Notes under the pieces: generated by a model | Database searches by the model: none | The model's input: only the letters and a program-made list of their open reading frames with translations | Told to the model about the DNA's origin: nothing | Shown: positions 33,355-45,272 of the stretch, one piece after another | How the letters are laid out: the number at the start of each line of letters is the position of its first letter | Numbering within the stretch: position 1 is the first letter of the stretch | Source: Tenodera sinensis | Lineage: Eukaryota > Arthropoda > Insecta > Mantodea > Mantidae | DNA length: 64,000 nucleotides | Assembly (NCBI GenBank): GCA_030765045.1 | Contig: CM060962.1 | Span: 216,045,031-216,109,030, forward strand | Reading direction: 5' to 3' | Made by a program: the position numbers and the translations under genes

Positions 33355-33885
33355 GTGTTCCATCCTTTCACATAAAACTTGGCCTAATTAAACAATTTGT
33401 AAAGACCATGGATCCAATAGCTACAGGGTTTACCTATCTACTGAGAAATTTCCTTGTCTATCAGCTGCTAAAAGTTAAAAACGTGTATTTGTGGGTCCTC
33501 AGATTCGACAAAAAAACACAAATTTTGAAACATACATGACAGATAAAGAAAAACGAGCTTGGGTATGTTTCAGTAAAATAACACAAAACTTCCTTGGAAG
33601 TGGAAGATATCCTAAATATAAGGGGTTTGAGAAAGTGACGATCAAAACTTAGAAAGATTTAGGATTCAATATGTCCTTTAAAGTAAATTTTATGAACTCG
33701 GATCTGGACTTCTTTCCAGAAGTTGTAATGATGTATCTATTGAGCATGGAGAAATATTTCATAAAGACATAACCACCATGGAGAAACGGTATGAAGGGAA
33801 ATGGATGCCCACAATGTTAGGCGATTATTATTGCTGGAATATTTTTGTGGCGAGAGATGCTCAATACAAAAGGAAGAAATAAGGC
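33355..33885 (+). pseudogene. Decayed conserved ORF, probably transposon-borne
   Basis: The translation, allowing two frameshifts, gives 'FHIKLGLIKQFVKTMDPIAT', 'GPQIRQKNTNFETYMTDKEK', 'RAWVCFSKITQNFLG', 'LGFNMSFKVNFMNSDLDFFP', 'VSIEHGEIFHKDITTMEKRY' and 'EGKWMPTMLGDYYCW'. From memory this pattern (HIKLGLxKxFVK ... HxDxFPxN ... SxExGExFHxDIxxMExRYxGxW ... DYCW) recurs as uncharacterised, multi-copy proteins in many arthropod and other animal genomes, which suggests a mobile element. I cannot name the family. Breaks: frame change near 33475, TAG after 'VTIKT' (about 33650) and frame change near 33727. No terminal repeats were found. Confidence 0.6.
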
Positions 33886-34124
33886 ATGAAACTTTGTGGT
33901 GACAAATTTTTGTCCATATTTTCTATTTTTTATAAACGTTCCTGTGAATGACTGTTAAAAAGTGAACATTATGTGAGTACTTCAGGTTTCACCTTCTGTT
34001 ACTATGATAATGTTTATAGGCTTCTTTGCTTGGTTTTTTGTTAGTATGCCTATGACTCTAAATTAAAGCTCCTGTACATACTGATATGAAAATATAAAAT
34101 AAATTAAAAATCGGATTAGTCTTA

Positions 34125-35095
34125 AACTATCCGTGATATATGAAGACTAAAAACAGATTTGAATACAACGCTAAAATGTCTATAAGAATAATTTTTCTCC
34201 AGAAATAGAAAAACATTTGTTTTCCGTAGAACAGCGATACAAGAATTGTTCAAAATGTCCACCATTGGCACTAATGCACCCTTGGCAACGTCGATAAAGA
34301 TTTTCGTTAACTCACCGTAACGCTGCTTGATTATTCCGCACGACCAATCCATCGTCGGTTGGGAAAAGGTGTTATTCAAGATATTACACACTGTGATACT
34401 GAAAACCCATTTGACGCCGGCTTTGAAGAGGGACATCATCCAAATGTTCGTGCAGTTGCTCAAGAAAATTTAAAGACGAAGCACCGGTCAGTCTCATGAT
34501 AGTATACAGGCCCATTGGGCATGTCTCCTAAAATTGCTGCCCACACATTGAGGCTGAATCTCGTCTGAAAATACCATCGCGGTGCGACGTGAGGATTTTC
34601 TTCAGTCCACACATGCATGTTATAGTAATTAAAAATTCCATTTCTGGTAAAACATGCCTCATCCGTAAACAGTATACTACTTACAAGGCTTTGGGATTGG
34701 ATGACAAACCATATGCAGAGTGCAGTTCGTGACTGGAAATCACCTTCCCGAAGGTTTTGTACCCGTTACAAAATAAATGATAAGGGCGTAGCAGATCTTT
34801 CCTTCAAGTTCTTAAGACAGTGGAATACGGCACTGCAAGTCTTGTAGTGATCTGTCGGCTGCTTCTGCTGGGATCCTGTTGGACTAGTTGTAAAATATAT
34901 TCTTCTACGAGAAGATGGCGCACAGGTCCATCACGACGTCTAGTTGGCCTTACGTTTCCCTTGTCTGCTAACCTCATAACAGCTGCTGCAATAGTATGAC
35001 GATATGGAGCTCTCCTTTTTGGAAATAATTCTGCATACACCCAAGTAGAATGCCCAGTATGTTGCTTTACTTCTCCATAGAATAGAATCATGTCA
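34125..35095 (-). pseudogene. Decayed IS630/mariner-like transposase (DUF4817/DDE_3 type)
   Basis: Begins near 35091 with 'MILFYGEVKQHTGHSTWVYA' then 'ELFPKRRAPYRHTI' (DUF4817-type N-terminal helix-turn-helix), 'DPSRSSRQITTRLAVPYSTV' (second helix-turn-helix), and in shifted frames 'MFYQKWNF/NMHVW'-like, 'RDSASMCGQQF' and a C-terminal 'RRCQGCISANGGHFEQFL', which matches the usual tail of this family. The PPRSPDLTP block with the third catalytic residue seems deleted: the frame runs from 'LQSRRQMGFQYHSV' to the tail with a gap. Several stops are present. Length (about 970 bp) is close to a full transposase. No inverted repeats were identified at the ends. Confidence 0.8.
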
Positions 35096-35589
35096 AATCA
35101 TTCCTTTGCTGTGTAGGGCTCCCTTGTACCGGCCGGGGAACTCGCAGGATAGTTGATGCAACCCTCATCTTTTTTACCTGCTAAACATAGTTATTAGTGC
35201 AAGGCCATGAGCGAGCTTCGCTTAGTGAGTTTTGGAGTGACAACATTATCATGTCCTACTGCAGGGGAAGACAACTTCGGGGAGTGTGACGTATTTAACC
35301 GAAGAGCCAGCTTGTACGTTAGTGTGACGTCAGGAAAGAGCGGTGTATTGCTATGCAGCCTAGATCAGCGGCGCTACTTGCACGAAACTGAATGAATATG
35401 AAAAATGTTATTTGGGCATATTTACAACTTACCCGGGCTGTTTAGGGAGAACCCTCTTCAGCCTAGCCTGAGGGTTTTTATTTGCTCTGCGAGGGATCTT
35501 AACGGCGTTAGTGCGAATTTTGTTTTGTATTTTGTGTTTTTGTTGACGTTGTGTAGGTTGTGTGTAGTAGTTTTGTGTTTGTGTGCAGT

Positions 35590-36043
35590 TCCCCGTGTTT
35601 CACACCAGTTTGAGACCAGGCTTCAAGATGTAGAAACATTGTCAACTACGTTTCAGATCTTTGCGACCCCGTATTCACTGGATGTTAACAATGTTTCTAG
35701 CAGGTAGCAAATTGAATTGATAAATTTACAGTGCAACGATTTGCTGAAGGACAACTATAAACACAAGGAAGACTTGGCTGATTTTTATAAGAATGTTCCT
35801 CAAACAAGATTTCTGAGGTTATATGCCCATGTTGCACGGATATTATGTATATTTGGTTCCACGTATGTGTGCGAACAATTCTTTTCTGTTATGAAACTTT
35901 CTAAGTCAAAATCCCGAAGCATATTGTCAGATCACAATCTTACATACAGTCTTCGGTTACAAATGTGCCGTACATTATGTCCTAACATTGACAAACTAGT
36001 TAAAGAAAAGCGAAACGGCAAATGTCGGAAAATGACCACCTAA
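35590..36043 (+). pseudogene. hAT transposase C-terminus (GTF2IRD2/ZBED-like)
   Basis: One frame carries 'FETRLQDVETLSTTFQIFAT', 'PYSLDVNNVSSR', a single in-frame TAG (35705-35707), then 'QIELINLQCNDLLKDNYKHK', 'DFYKNVPQTRFLRLYAHVAR', 'FGSTYVCEQFFSVMKLSKSK' and 'SRSILSDHNLTYSLRLQMC'. This is the C-terminal half of hAT-type transposases of the group that includes host-domesticated GTF2IRD2/ZBED-like proteins. The STYVCEQ(L/F)FS(V/x)MK and RS.L.D.NL motifs belong to the dimerisation region. Apart from the TAG the frame is clean for about 140 codons, so decay is slight. The N-terminal half was not found upstream; sequence 35405-35589 in the same frame is hydrophobic and unlike the family. Confidence 0.75.
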
Positions 36044-36930
36044 TTGTTCTGTATAGCTCTCTTCTAGCTCAGGCAAAATAGTTATAATTTCTGTTCTATT
36101 TGCGTTATAACATGACTTCACATAAACTAGAATTCATACAAATGGCATAAAGCCGAAACATAATTATTTATAATCTGTGACTATTCCGTAATCGAAACAG
36201 TCAGCATTAAAATTGCGATGTCCCGTATGCCATTTCCTCTTGCCCGCTGTGGCGTCACACGTTCAACTGGCCGTCGTTGCGAGCATGTGAGCTGAGTGGG
36301 CTGACGTCACAGCAGCGATACCTGTCTTCCCCTGTCCTACTGCCTTCTTAACAGCGCGGTGTCCCGGCACTCTGCGTTCGCTCGTTTGGAGTGACGTCGC
36401 TATCATGTCCTACTCGCTCCTTAACACCCCGGTGTCCTGGCAGCACGTCGGTTTGCAGCGTAGCCAAGTTGAAAACACTGTTTAACGTAACATATCGATC
36501 TTAATTTTTTGTTGAACACCTAGTTTTGCGACAAAAGAACATTAGCTGAAATTTGTTCGGAAAATGTTACGCTTTTGTTTCTGCAACAAACAGCTCTTCA
36601 TTCTTAGCTATTGCCAGGTTAGGCTATTCTAGAAGTATAGTAGAAAGATTCGTTTTTTCTCCCCTAATCCATATCGTAGTGAGTAAAGTTTCAATAGAAT
36701 TGTTTGCTGCGTTTATCATGTAGAATATTCTCTTAACGTATGGTGGATCAAGTAATTTTTATCCTGTATGTTATTACAAGAGTCAATACTTAAAGCATAA
36801 TGTATTTTACTTGAAAACATCTTCTTTGTATTTACCTGCCTTGTATGGAGAACTTACACTTCCGATGACTTACAAGTGGGCCCTTGGGGCCAGATTCCTG
36901 TCGAGAAGTAGACAAATTCTGGATCAGAGA
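36044..36930. other. No gene supported
   Basis: Two GC-richer blocks (36230-36480) share 'gtgacgtc' and 'atcatgtcctact' with 35225-35345 upstream of the hAT relic, suggesting a repeated unit flanking it. No convincing terminal inverted repeats were seen. Confidence 0.35.
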
Positions 36931-36934
36931 GAGT

Positions 36935-37145
36935 AGCAAGGATGGGTGATCAGTTCAAAGCCTGATATGAGAATGAGAAAGGAGATGATATGAAATTGTT
37001 GAAAGGGAAGGGGAGGATGGAGCAGCTGATGGAATGAATGGGGGAGGAAATCGTTGAATCAGGAGAAAACCCTCCCAGACGCCGTTTAGCACATCATAAA
37101 TTCCACATACAGTCCCCTGGGATCAAACTCGGGCTGCTTTGGTGA
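36935..37145 (-). mobile_element. SINE-4-like, old copy
   Basis: 'gagaatgagaaaggagatga', 'aggagaaaaccctcccagac', 'gccgtttagcacatcataaa' and 'ccctgggatcaaactcggg' follow the order of SINE-4 on the minus strand. The B box is eroded (gagtttgatccc) and the A box is gone. Confidence 0.7.
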
Positions 37146-37149
37146 GAGA

Positions 37150-38660
37150 CTTAAATGAATTCATTCGAATTATTTTTGATAAAATAAAAACAGTGAAAAG
37201 CTTTTCAAGTAAAGATGAGGTGATTTTTTAAAAAAAAATTGCGTTGCATCCTTCAGGGTGGTCAGTGGTAAAGACTGTAAAAAATGACATTTTTATTTCT
37301 TGTGCATTTTTTGCGAATTGGAACCTCTTTAATTTGATAGTATTTTCGTTGTGAACACATTAATTATATTTTAAATATATTTTTAAAGTTGGTGCTATAT
37401 TTCTAATTTTGTACCTTGATTTCTACACCATTTTACAAAAATATAAGTAAAACTAAAAATAATAAAGAACAAATAAAAATGTCCCACGCAGTTTGTAGTA
37501 CAGGCTTTACTTTAGCATAGCATAGGGGAAGTTTCTTTCTAAAAATCTGCACTGCCTTTAAGTATGACAACTTTTCTGTGCTGAAGCTATGTGGTTCCTT
37601 AGCAGATATTGTGAGTTTGTTTTGTCCATTTTTCTTTGAATTTTTGCTGTGAAAGACATTTTGTGGTATAAATGGCCCGTTTTCTCAGAAACTATTTAAT
37701 AAGCTAAATTTCATTCTAGCATGATAGGCACAACCTCTAAGTGCTGTTGTCACTCTATTTTGATGTTAACATAGTTCGTCATTTAAAAAAATAATTACTG
37801 AAAAATTGTAATCAAAAGATGCTATAAATAAGAAAATAATCATTTGTTGCATAATAAACATACGTATTGTATATAACGTTTTTATGCTCCCCGTAATCTG
37901 AAATTTGGTTAATGTTGAGTACTGCTTGCAGACGAACGGAAAGAGGCAGAGAGAAAAAAAAAGAAACAAAAATAGACCCACACCCATACACATAAAAGGA
38001 CATGCGCGCTAAAGCAATAGCAACTGTGCAGTAGCGAACGCATCTAAACACTTTGTAATACTAAATTACTACTTCGCAACTTTGCATCATAGTCATTCTA
38101 TCTCTGAAATTATTCCACGATTCACCAGTGGCGGTTTAATTCGGAGCATGAGAGATACATGCTTAGCAACCAATTAGAAGCAAAGTCTTCCCCCACTGAC
38201 GGATCAATCAGATATCCTGGATAGGGGCACTTGGGCGTGGTACCTGCTCCAACAGATCAGTGTAGAGATATATCATAATTTTGTTGTCAGTAACCCACAT
38301 TTTTCTGTGATTTGCAGCCGATCCTTACAAAAGCAGACACAAATCTTGCTGGATCCGAACTGATTCATATGATGCAATCATTGGAAGGAGCACTGATTTT
38401 TACTTGCGATAGCAGCTTACGAGAAAAATGGCTACCTGATTAAGGGCCACACCTGTGTAAGAAACAAATATGGTTATCTGCAAGTTTAGCTTTGGAAATG
38501 AATGCTAAAATTTTCTTCCCTACGAAACCCTGAACGTTATAATTATTTTTATTAACAAAAGTAGCTATTCCATAATGCTTAACTACGTGAAATAATATTT
38601 TAAGACAGTATCATGAAATATTACTACTAGTGCTATCACGACTGGTGTTAAGATTAATAA
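37150..38660. other. No gene supported
   Basis: AT-rich sequence. Short ORFs have no recognisable motif. The motif 'tcttcccccactgacgga' and neighbours near 38190 are unlike anything else here. Confidence 0.3.
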
Positions 38661-38668
38661 TAATGATA

Positions 38669-39066
<398 letters not shown>

Positions 39067-39496
39067 CATAATCATAATAGTAAATTCTATCGAAACACTA
39101 AAGCTGGAGGTGAGAAACCGAGATAATTTTAATTTTCGTCGAAAACAATGGTGCAGTGCAGTGATTTCTGTGGGTCAAAGGAAACCAATAGAATCTATTT
39201 TCTGAAAAATTGGCAACCCCATCGAAATGTTAGCAAATAAAAAGTCTATACGAATTGTGCTTGCTCTTCACTTGGTTTCGATTGGCTATTTCTTTGTTAG
39301 ATGTCCACAGTTTTTCAGGTGTGTTATATCTTCGGAAAGGAGGAAAGGGCTTCGAGAGGATTATGAATGTTGAAATACATAGATGAGAGGTTCTGTTGGA
39401 AGCTATGAGTCGCAAAAGTCGGCAATGGAAAATTTCCATCCCGTTTTTCTAGGCCCATTTGAAAAATCCACGAATTTAGGAGATACCTATATTTGT

Positions 39497-39570
39497 GTGT
39501 GTGTGTGTATGTGTGTGTGTTTGTGTGTGTGTATGTGTGTATGTATGTGTGTGTGTGTGTGTGTGTGTGC
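39497..39570. repeat. (GT)n microsatellite
   Basis: GT repeats with TATG and TTTG interruptions, directly before a Rep-A copy. Confidence 0.95.
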
Positions 39571-39579
39571 GTGTGTGTA

Positions 39580-40245
39580 CTGCACACATTACTTTCTCTA
39601 CGCCTCTTGTACACATAATTCGTACATACGCTTATTCTTCTGTCTGCTTCATATTAATGGAGAAAGATACTAGTAGAAATGGTTTTATTAAATATTTCCG
39701 TAGTTTCAATGTAAATAGGGGAATACAGGAAGTTTAAGCAATACTCAAATATTATAAGTGCTAATCGCTATGTGATGGCTTTAAAATTCCGGAGGGGAAA
39801 ATCGACTGATTTCCCACTTGAGAAAATTGTATTTGAAAATTGAAACCAATAACAATAAATATCTCAATAATGGTTAAATCCCCCCAAAAAGACAAAATGT
39901 GTGCATTATAGAGATTTCATTTTTAAGCACTAGGATTTTGTCTATCTCTTGTGGTTTACCAGTTGTGTAAAACTCATTTAGAAGGAAGAGGGCTTCAGAG
40001 ACCATACCCAGATAATTCAAAATATACATTTCATTACTCATGAAAAAAAAAAAATATATATATATATATTAAGTATGTGGTAATTTAAATAAAATCATTT
40101 GAGCCACTTCTTAGAAAATAAACATTTTCGAAATAGTTTTCATGTAAAGGATAGTTTTGATGGAGGTGTTTGTTGAAAATCTTCAGTCGCATCCTTCGAA
40201 GACGCTGAACTTAAATACCAAGTTTGGATTTAACCGATGTTTTGT
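39580..40245 (+). repeat. Rep-A, 3'-truncated
   Basis: 'ttactttctctacgcctctt', 'gtttaagcaatactcaaata', 'ggtttaccagttgtgtaaaa', 'aatcatttgagccacttc', 'cagtcgcatccttcgaagac' and 'aataccaagtttggatttaa'. A short (TA)n is present near 40053. The next Rep-A (40888) is reversed. Confidence 0.8.
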
Positions 40246-40887
40246 AGTTTTGGCTATAAGTTTTACGTATTTCGCATCATTTCCATCTTATCTATAAAGG
40301 ACGAGCTAAAATTTGCATTATTTAATGGCGTAGATACGAGAAGGAGTTTATCAAACTCACTTATTCCCTTCACAAAGAGAATCAGTTTTGAAGAGAGTAT
40401 ATCATACTAAATTTCATTACTCTTATACATTTTGCAAGCTCTCATAAATTACAGTGAAAATCTTTGTGGATCTTGGTATTAAAATACGCATGTGGTATAA
40501 AGATTGTATTGTGCTATAAAAGAACTAAGTCTCTAAATTTCTATAAAAAGTAGTCTTTGAATATGAATGTGCAGTTTCTTGTATTGCTCGTTGACTGCAT
40601 AATTTTAAAATGGTTAAGAACATCTTTATATAGCACATATATTCGTTATTGTGTCATGGGAATTGCTCTCACATCATTTTAAATTATTGTTACTTTCCAT
40701 TCCGTTCATTCAGCACATTTATTCACCAATACTTTTGTTGAAGTACTAGAGTCAGCTTTGCAGTAACCCTCTGGCCTTTCATTAAAATACTGAGTGGCCG
40801 TTAGTTTGTTTTGCAAATATGCATAGCAGAAAAGCAAGATTTTTCAACACTTAATTTATTAAAATATATTATTACAATGATACAATT

Positions 40888-41743
40888 TTTATTTTCTCTA
40901 CTGGTAAGTAGAGGAAGTATTGTATTCCACCCAAAAATTCGATGTTGAGAGTTTACCGGAAATATATGTTTTGAGATTCCCTGAATAAAAAAAAAAAAAA
41001 AATAATAAAAAAAAAAAAGCATTTTTAGACACCTTGGCGTGTCTGTCAGTCTTAGACAGCATAACTCCATAACGGAAAGTCGGTTAAAAATCAAAGTTGG
41101 TATTTATGTTTAATGTCTTTCAAGGATGCCACACGAAGATTTTGAAGAAAATAGCCCCACCCTAAACTACCTTTACATGGAAAATTTTTCGAAAATTTTG
41201 ATTTTCTTGAAAATGACTCTAACGGTTTTGATTAAAATGACATGTTTAAGATATTTTTATGACAAATAAAATGCATATTTTGAATTTTCTGGCTATAGCC
41301 TGTGTAGTCCTGTTTACTCTGGATGACTTTTGAATAACTCGTAAACCGTAAGAGATACACAAAATCTTACTCTACAAAAATGTAGATCTCGTTAAAACAC
41401 AATTTATGTCCGGATAAATGTTTTTGTATAGTGTACCATTTCGGAGATATTCCTTGTTATTTGTGTCAGTTTCAGAAAACAAAACTTTCGTGAAATGCAA
41501 CATCGTTGTTCATTTTTTATGTTAAGCGCGCAAAGAGAACGTAATCTCAAAGCTTTAAAATATTTGACTATCGCTCAAAGCCAACTGTATTCTAATATTT
41601 TCCTTGCACGCACAAGGAAATAAGCAATAAGATAATTTCTGTAAATGTTTACCTCAAGTAACACGAAGAAGATGTAGGAATAAGAGTTTGTAAGAATGGT
41701 TAGTACAAGAGTAGAGAGAGTCATGTGAGTGCAACACATCAGA
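40888..41743 (-). repeat. Rep-A, reversed, nearly full length
   Basis: Begins with the reversed 3' hairpin 'ttttctctactggtaagtag', carries A-rich tract at the fixed site (40986-41018), 'caaggatgccacacgaagat', 'ctaacggttttgattaaaat', 'cgtaaaccgtaagagatac'-like interior, 'atttgactatcgctcaaagc' and the 5' end 'gtgagtgcaacacatcaga'. Confidence 0.9.
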
Positions 41744-41824
41744 TTCTTATTTATTAAACTGCATGCAATAAAAGAATAGCCTACTCGTAGGTTAACACAA
41801 GCAAGACCTGTAACTATAGATCTA

Positions 41825-42350
41825 GGAGGTGGCGCCTTGGTAACGTGTGCAACACGCATTCGGCAGGTGGCGGTTTCGATCCTCGTTGACTGCGCACTCT
41901 GACTGACACTCTGATTTTCGTAGTTTCCCCTTGTTACTTGGGGAACGCCTTGGTGCTTAATCTAATATCACGATTTCCCTTTTATTCCGTTTCCTTCTTC
42001 AGCTTTCAGGTGTGCTTCTAGACTCGTGGTGTATGGTCAGATGGCACGGATGCATGCCCCTTGTAAATGCTGTTCTCGACGTTGAGGCGGTGTCCTCTGT
42101 CCTCGCCGGCACGTTCATCGAGACCCGGAACCCGTGGTGTTGGCGGCTATGCGGCGGATCCTGGTTCTGGGATGAATGTTCAGCCTCTGTTAGAGACTTC
42201 CGCGCCTCTCTGTGGCCTGTCTGCCTAGGCCCGTGGCCCCCTGAGATTCTCTCACTTCATTCTTTTTCGCTGGGGGGCGTTGGGGCACAATTTATCTGTT
42301 TAGGTATTGCTGTACGAGATGTCCCCTGCATTGTTTATTAGGCCTTACCT
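41825..42350 (+). mobile_element. SINE-5, ~520 bp
   Basis: tRNA-like head 'ggtggcgccttggtaacgtg' and B box 'ggtttcgatcctcg', then a long body ('gacactctgattttcgtagt', 'cttttattccgtttccttc', 'tgctgttctcgacg', 'gacttccgcgcctctctgtg') shared in order with the copy at 50205-50740. Two copies of the same length and order establish the family. The ORF through it (109 codons) is unrelated to any protein I know. Confidence 0.75.
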
Positions 42351-42695
42351 TAATCTGTAGCTTTAGAACATCTTGATCACTAGCGCTAACTGGTGATAAA
42401 TTTGGCAACTTCTTCTAGAAATATCCATTATTAAAACGACGTTCTTCGAAATTGGATTGGTTAAAGGTACATGAATAAGAATATGAAGCCCATCACATCC
42501 CTTAAGGGCTAGGGCCTCCTGCCTATCGGCAGGGTTGGCTCGGTATTGCTCATTGGGTGAGCTTTTCCCTGAGAGCTACCTGTTCTCTGTTGAACTGGTT
42601 ATTCCATTTATCGTTTGCTTTTAGTCTTCCTAATGCTTATAGAACAACCTGTCTCTCTTCGCATATTATTTAAGTTTATCCTCTATAACATCTAT

Positions 42696-44504
42696 GGGTC
42701 AATCCACGTCAAATCGAACATCTGTAAAACACGACTTTTTCGTAGGAGGTTCAAAATTTTTTTATGAATAATAGGCATCAAATAAGGAGACCCATTTTTT
42801 TTTATTTCCGTATTTTTAAATTACTTGCTTAGTTATGGCTGTTAGAAACTAAGCAATTTCTGCGCGCACCGTAATATAAAAGCACTTGTTACTCTAAGTT
42901 CATATAGAGTTGAGAGTTGGGGTTTGGCGCACTGGAAAGGTTAAATGTTAAATATAACACTTTTAACAACTTTCGATCAATCATTATTACACATAAATTT
43001 TGGACTGTTTTTTTATGTTATATTTTGTAAAACCAAAAATAGAATTTAAATCGATGTGTTTAAAAAAAAATACACACGTATTCCCTGACATTTTATCTAT
43101 AAAATAAGGTGTTGAAAACTATGGAGCTTGCATTAGTGCATTTGCTACCATTTTTTTTTCCTGGAGGCCTGCAGCGCACACGGACGAGTAACAAGCCAGG
43201 TGACTGCAGACAGCCTGCGAATTGCCGCGTCAGCTATGCTAGTCAGATAACTTCTTCTTACTAAGGCAGTACAGTCCAAGCAGAAAAATGTCTCCACAAT
43301 GTACCTTCTTTCTGATACTCCTGTGGCATCTGATCGTGCTTTTGAACTTTTGAATTTTTTTGAAAATATCTTCTGATGTAAACAGTTCTTTGCTTTTAGC
43401 TTCTTCCTTCATGTACGTCCATACATTTGAAATAATTTCTCTACTCTGACTGTGTAATGTTTTGGTCCCTAATTTAGAACTTACAGGTGGCATAATTGAT
43501 TTACGCTATGATCAATGTCTCACAAATTCACTATATTCACTCTTTATCGCAAAGGTCTATGTATTCAACTGCACGCTGCACTAAAAAGCACCTTTGAATT
43601 AGCAAGACATGCATACATCACTACCTTCCCCATCCCTCCCCCTGTGCATGGTTTCATTCGCAGAATTATACAATATGAGCTGATGTAACAGACAAAAGCT
43701 ATGGATTCGCCAACAGGACTTCCAGTCAAGGTCAGGGGCCAAGAACGATGGGTCCAGCTGTGCTTTAAAATTATACTCCTTCATTCCTTTGTCAAAAACT
43801 GAAGCTTTAGTGAAACAATTTTCTTTCGAAGAAGGAGGTAAAGCTGTGTGTTGTATGGAAACATTAGTTTAAAATGCATATTTTAAAAACATTTTGAAGA
43901 TGCTAATAGTGTACATGTAATAGTGTCAGCTAGAAGTGTTCTCTTTACTGTACTGTTGTAACGTTCATGGAACCTCAAGCAATGAACAGTTGCCGCAATG
44001 GAAGGTGGCAATTGTGTGAGGTTACTGTAGCCGCCACCGCTGCCACGCGAATTCGCTGCACTGATTTGCAAAGTTAATTACAACTGAACTATTAGAGACT
44101 CCATTCTGATTTTTTCTGAGAATATTGAATAAACTTCATTGTATTTTTAGTTGTTTTTTTTTTCAGATTTTTAAATAGTCGAGTTTAGTTTATTATCTAA
44201 CTTTGAAGCTTTAATTGTATAAAATATAATATTAATAATAATTAATAAAATTTTCTAATAAATACCTCACGAAATACTGCAATTTATCTTTAATTTGAGC
44301 CAAAGATCAAGTAATTTGCTTCATTACAATCGGAGGTATGATTGATCGAAGAGTGGGGAGCGCGCGATTTTTGGTACATTTCAAAAATTAATATCTGCCA
44401 AAATATTTTGTTCCAAAACACCAAAAAAAAAAAAATGTCAAGAAAATCTGAGAGATCAAGGTCATTTTTTGCCATATTTTGTTCGATATGACGTGGAATG
44501 ACTC
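42696..44504. mobile_element. ~1.8 kb DNA transposon with ~25 bp TIRs
   Basis: The left end GGGTCAATCCACGTCAAATC (42696 on) and the complement of the right end GAGTCATTCCACGTCATATC (ending 44504) agree over about 25 bp with three mismatches, continuing into GAACA on both sides. The interior is AT-rich, with one possible transposase relic. It is flanked by sequence that may be the 3' end of the RTE-like LINE. No clear target duplication was seen. Confidence 0.7.
43239..43493 (-). pseudogene. Possible N-terminal transposase relic in the TIR element
   Basis: The 84-codon minus-strand frame contains 'LHSQSREIISNVWTYMKEEA', which resembles the first helix of helix-turn-helix domains of insect DDE transposases (pattern SxxRExIxNVxxFxxEEA). 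The following 'KKIQKFKSTIRCHRSIRKKV' sits where the recognition helix would be but does not match well. No catalytic domain was found in the remaining 1.5 kb. The weak match and short length make this tentative. Confidence 0.35.
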
Positions 44505-44639
44505 CTGTGTCTATTTGTTATCCTATATCTTTACATTTTATACTTTGTTCATTTCGTCATTTTCCATTATTCAGTCACTTCACTGTTTGTGTGTATTTTG
44601 TCCCTTTCACATTTTGATGTCCTTCCTATCTATATAACT

Positions 44640-44948
44640 ATTACTGATATAAGTATATAAACTATATATTATATCTTATTATTACTAACTGTTCCACTCT
44701 ATCACTATGGCTGTATTTTCTATTCACTTATGTTTTAGAGTTGCTAGCGTCTGCTTCCACTGGAGTCTATCTCTAGCTATTCGATTTCACTGCATACCTA
44801 ACATTTCTTTTACTCTTTAGACCATCTTTGTTTTGGGCATCCTCTGCCTCTCTTCCTTCTCTTTGTGTCCCATATTGTTGTGGTGTATACCCATCTATGT
44901 TGCTTCATTCTTATCACATGTCCTGCCCATCTCTATTTGATCATCTGT
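44640..44948 (-). pseudogene. RTE-like LINE, C-terminal segment
   Basis: The minus-strand translation carries 'RWAGHVIRMKQHRWVYTTTI', 'WDTKRRKRGRGCPKQRW' and, after a one-base shift, 'RIARDRLQWKQTLATLKHK'. This is the usual C-terminal stretch of RTE-type and similar insect LINEs (KxRWAGHxxRM ... GRPxxRWxxE ... RDRxxWxxx). An in-frame stop precedes RWAGH. It continues the frame of the 45273-45905 segment across a SINE insertion: the duplicated target CACAAGTGC lies at both junctions. Confidence 0.8.
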
Positions 44949-45272
44949 GCACTTGTGGTTGACCACCTCCATAGTGCAGTAGGTAGCCCGTGCCTGTCTC
45001 TGGCGCGGAGGACCCGGGTTCGATCCACGGTACCGGCGTGGGGATTTCTCCCCCACCGAGAGGTCTGGCACTGGGCCAATTGAGGAGCTAGTTGATGAAG
45101 AAGTAGCGACGTCTGGTCGAGAAGGCCGCATAACTGGCAGGCAGTGTTCGGGGCGCTGACGACGCATTACCCTCAGCTACTGCACCCCACTAATGACGCC
45201 TATAGTTGGCAGAGGTGGGGAACGCTGGCAAGCATTAGCCCTTCATGGGGTTTAGTTCTAGCACTTGTGGTT
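44949..45272 (+). mobile_element. SINE-1 with 12 bp target duplication, inside a LINE
   Basis: GCACTTGTGGTT occurs at 44949-44960 and 45261-45272, bracketing a 300 bp SINE-1 (44961-45260). A box 'tagtgcagtaggtag', B box 'gggttcgatccac', body 'gccaattgaggagctag', 3' end 'tagcccttcatggggtttag'. Removing it rejoins the LINE coding sequence. Confidence 0.95.

Noticed and set aside
42012..42341. 109-codon ORF as a gene
   Set aside because: It lies inside a SINE-5 that has a second copy at 50.2 kb where the frame is not kept.
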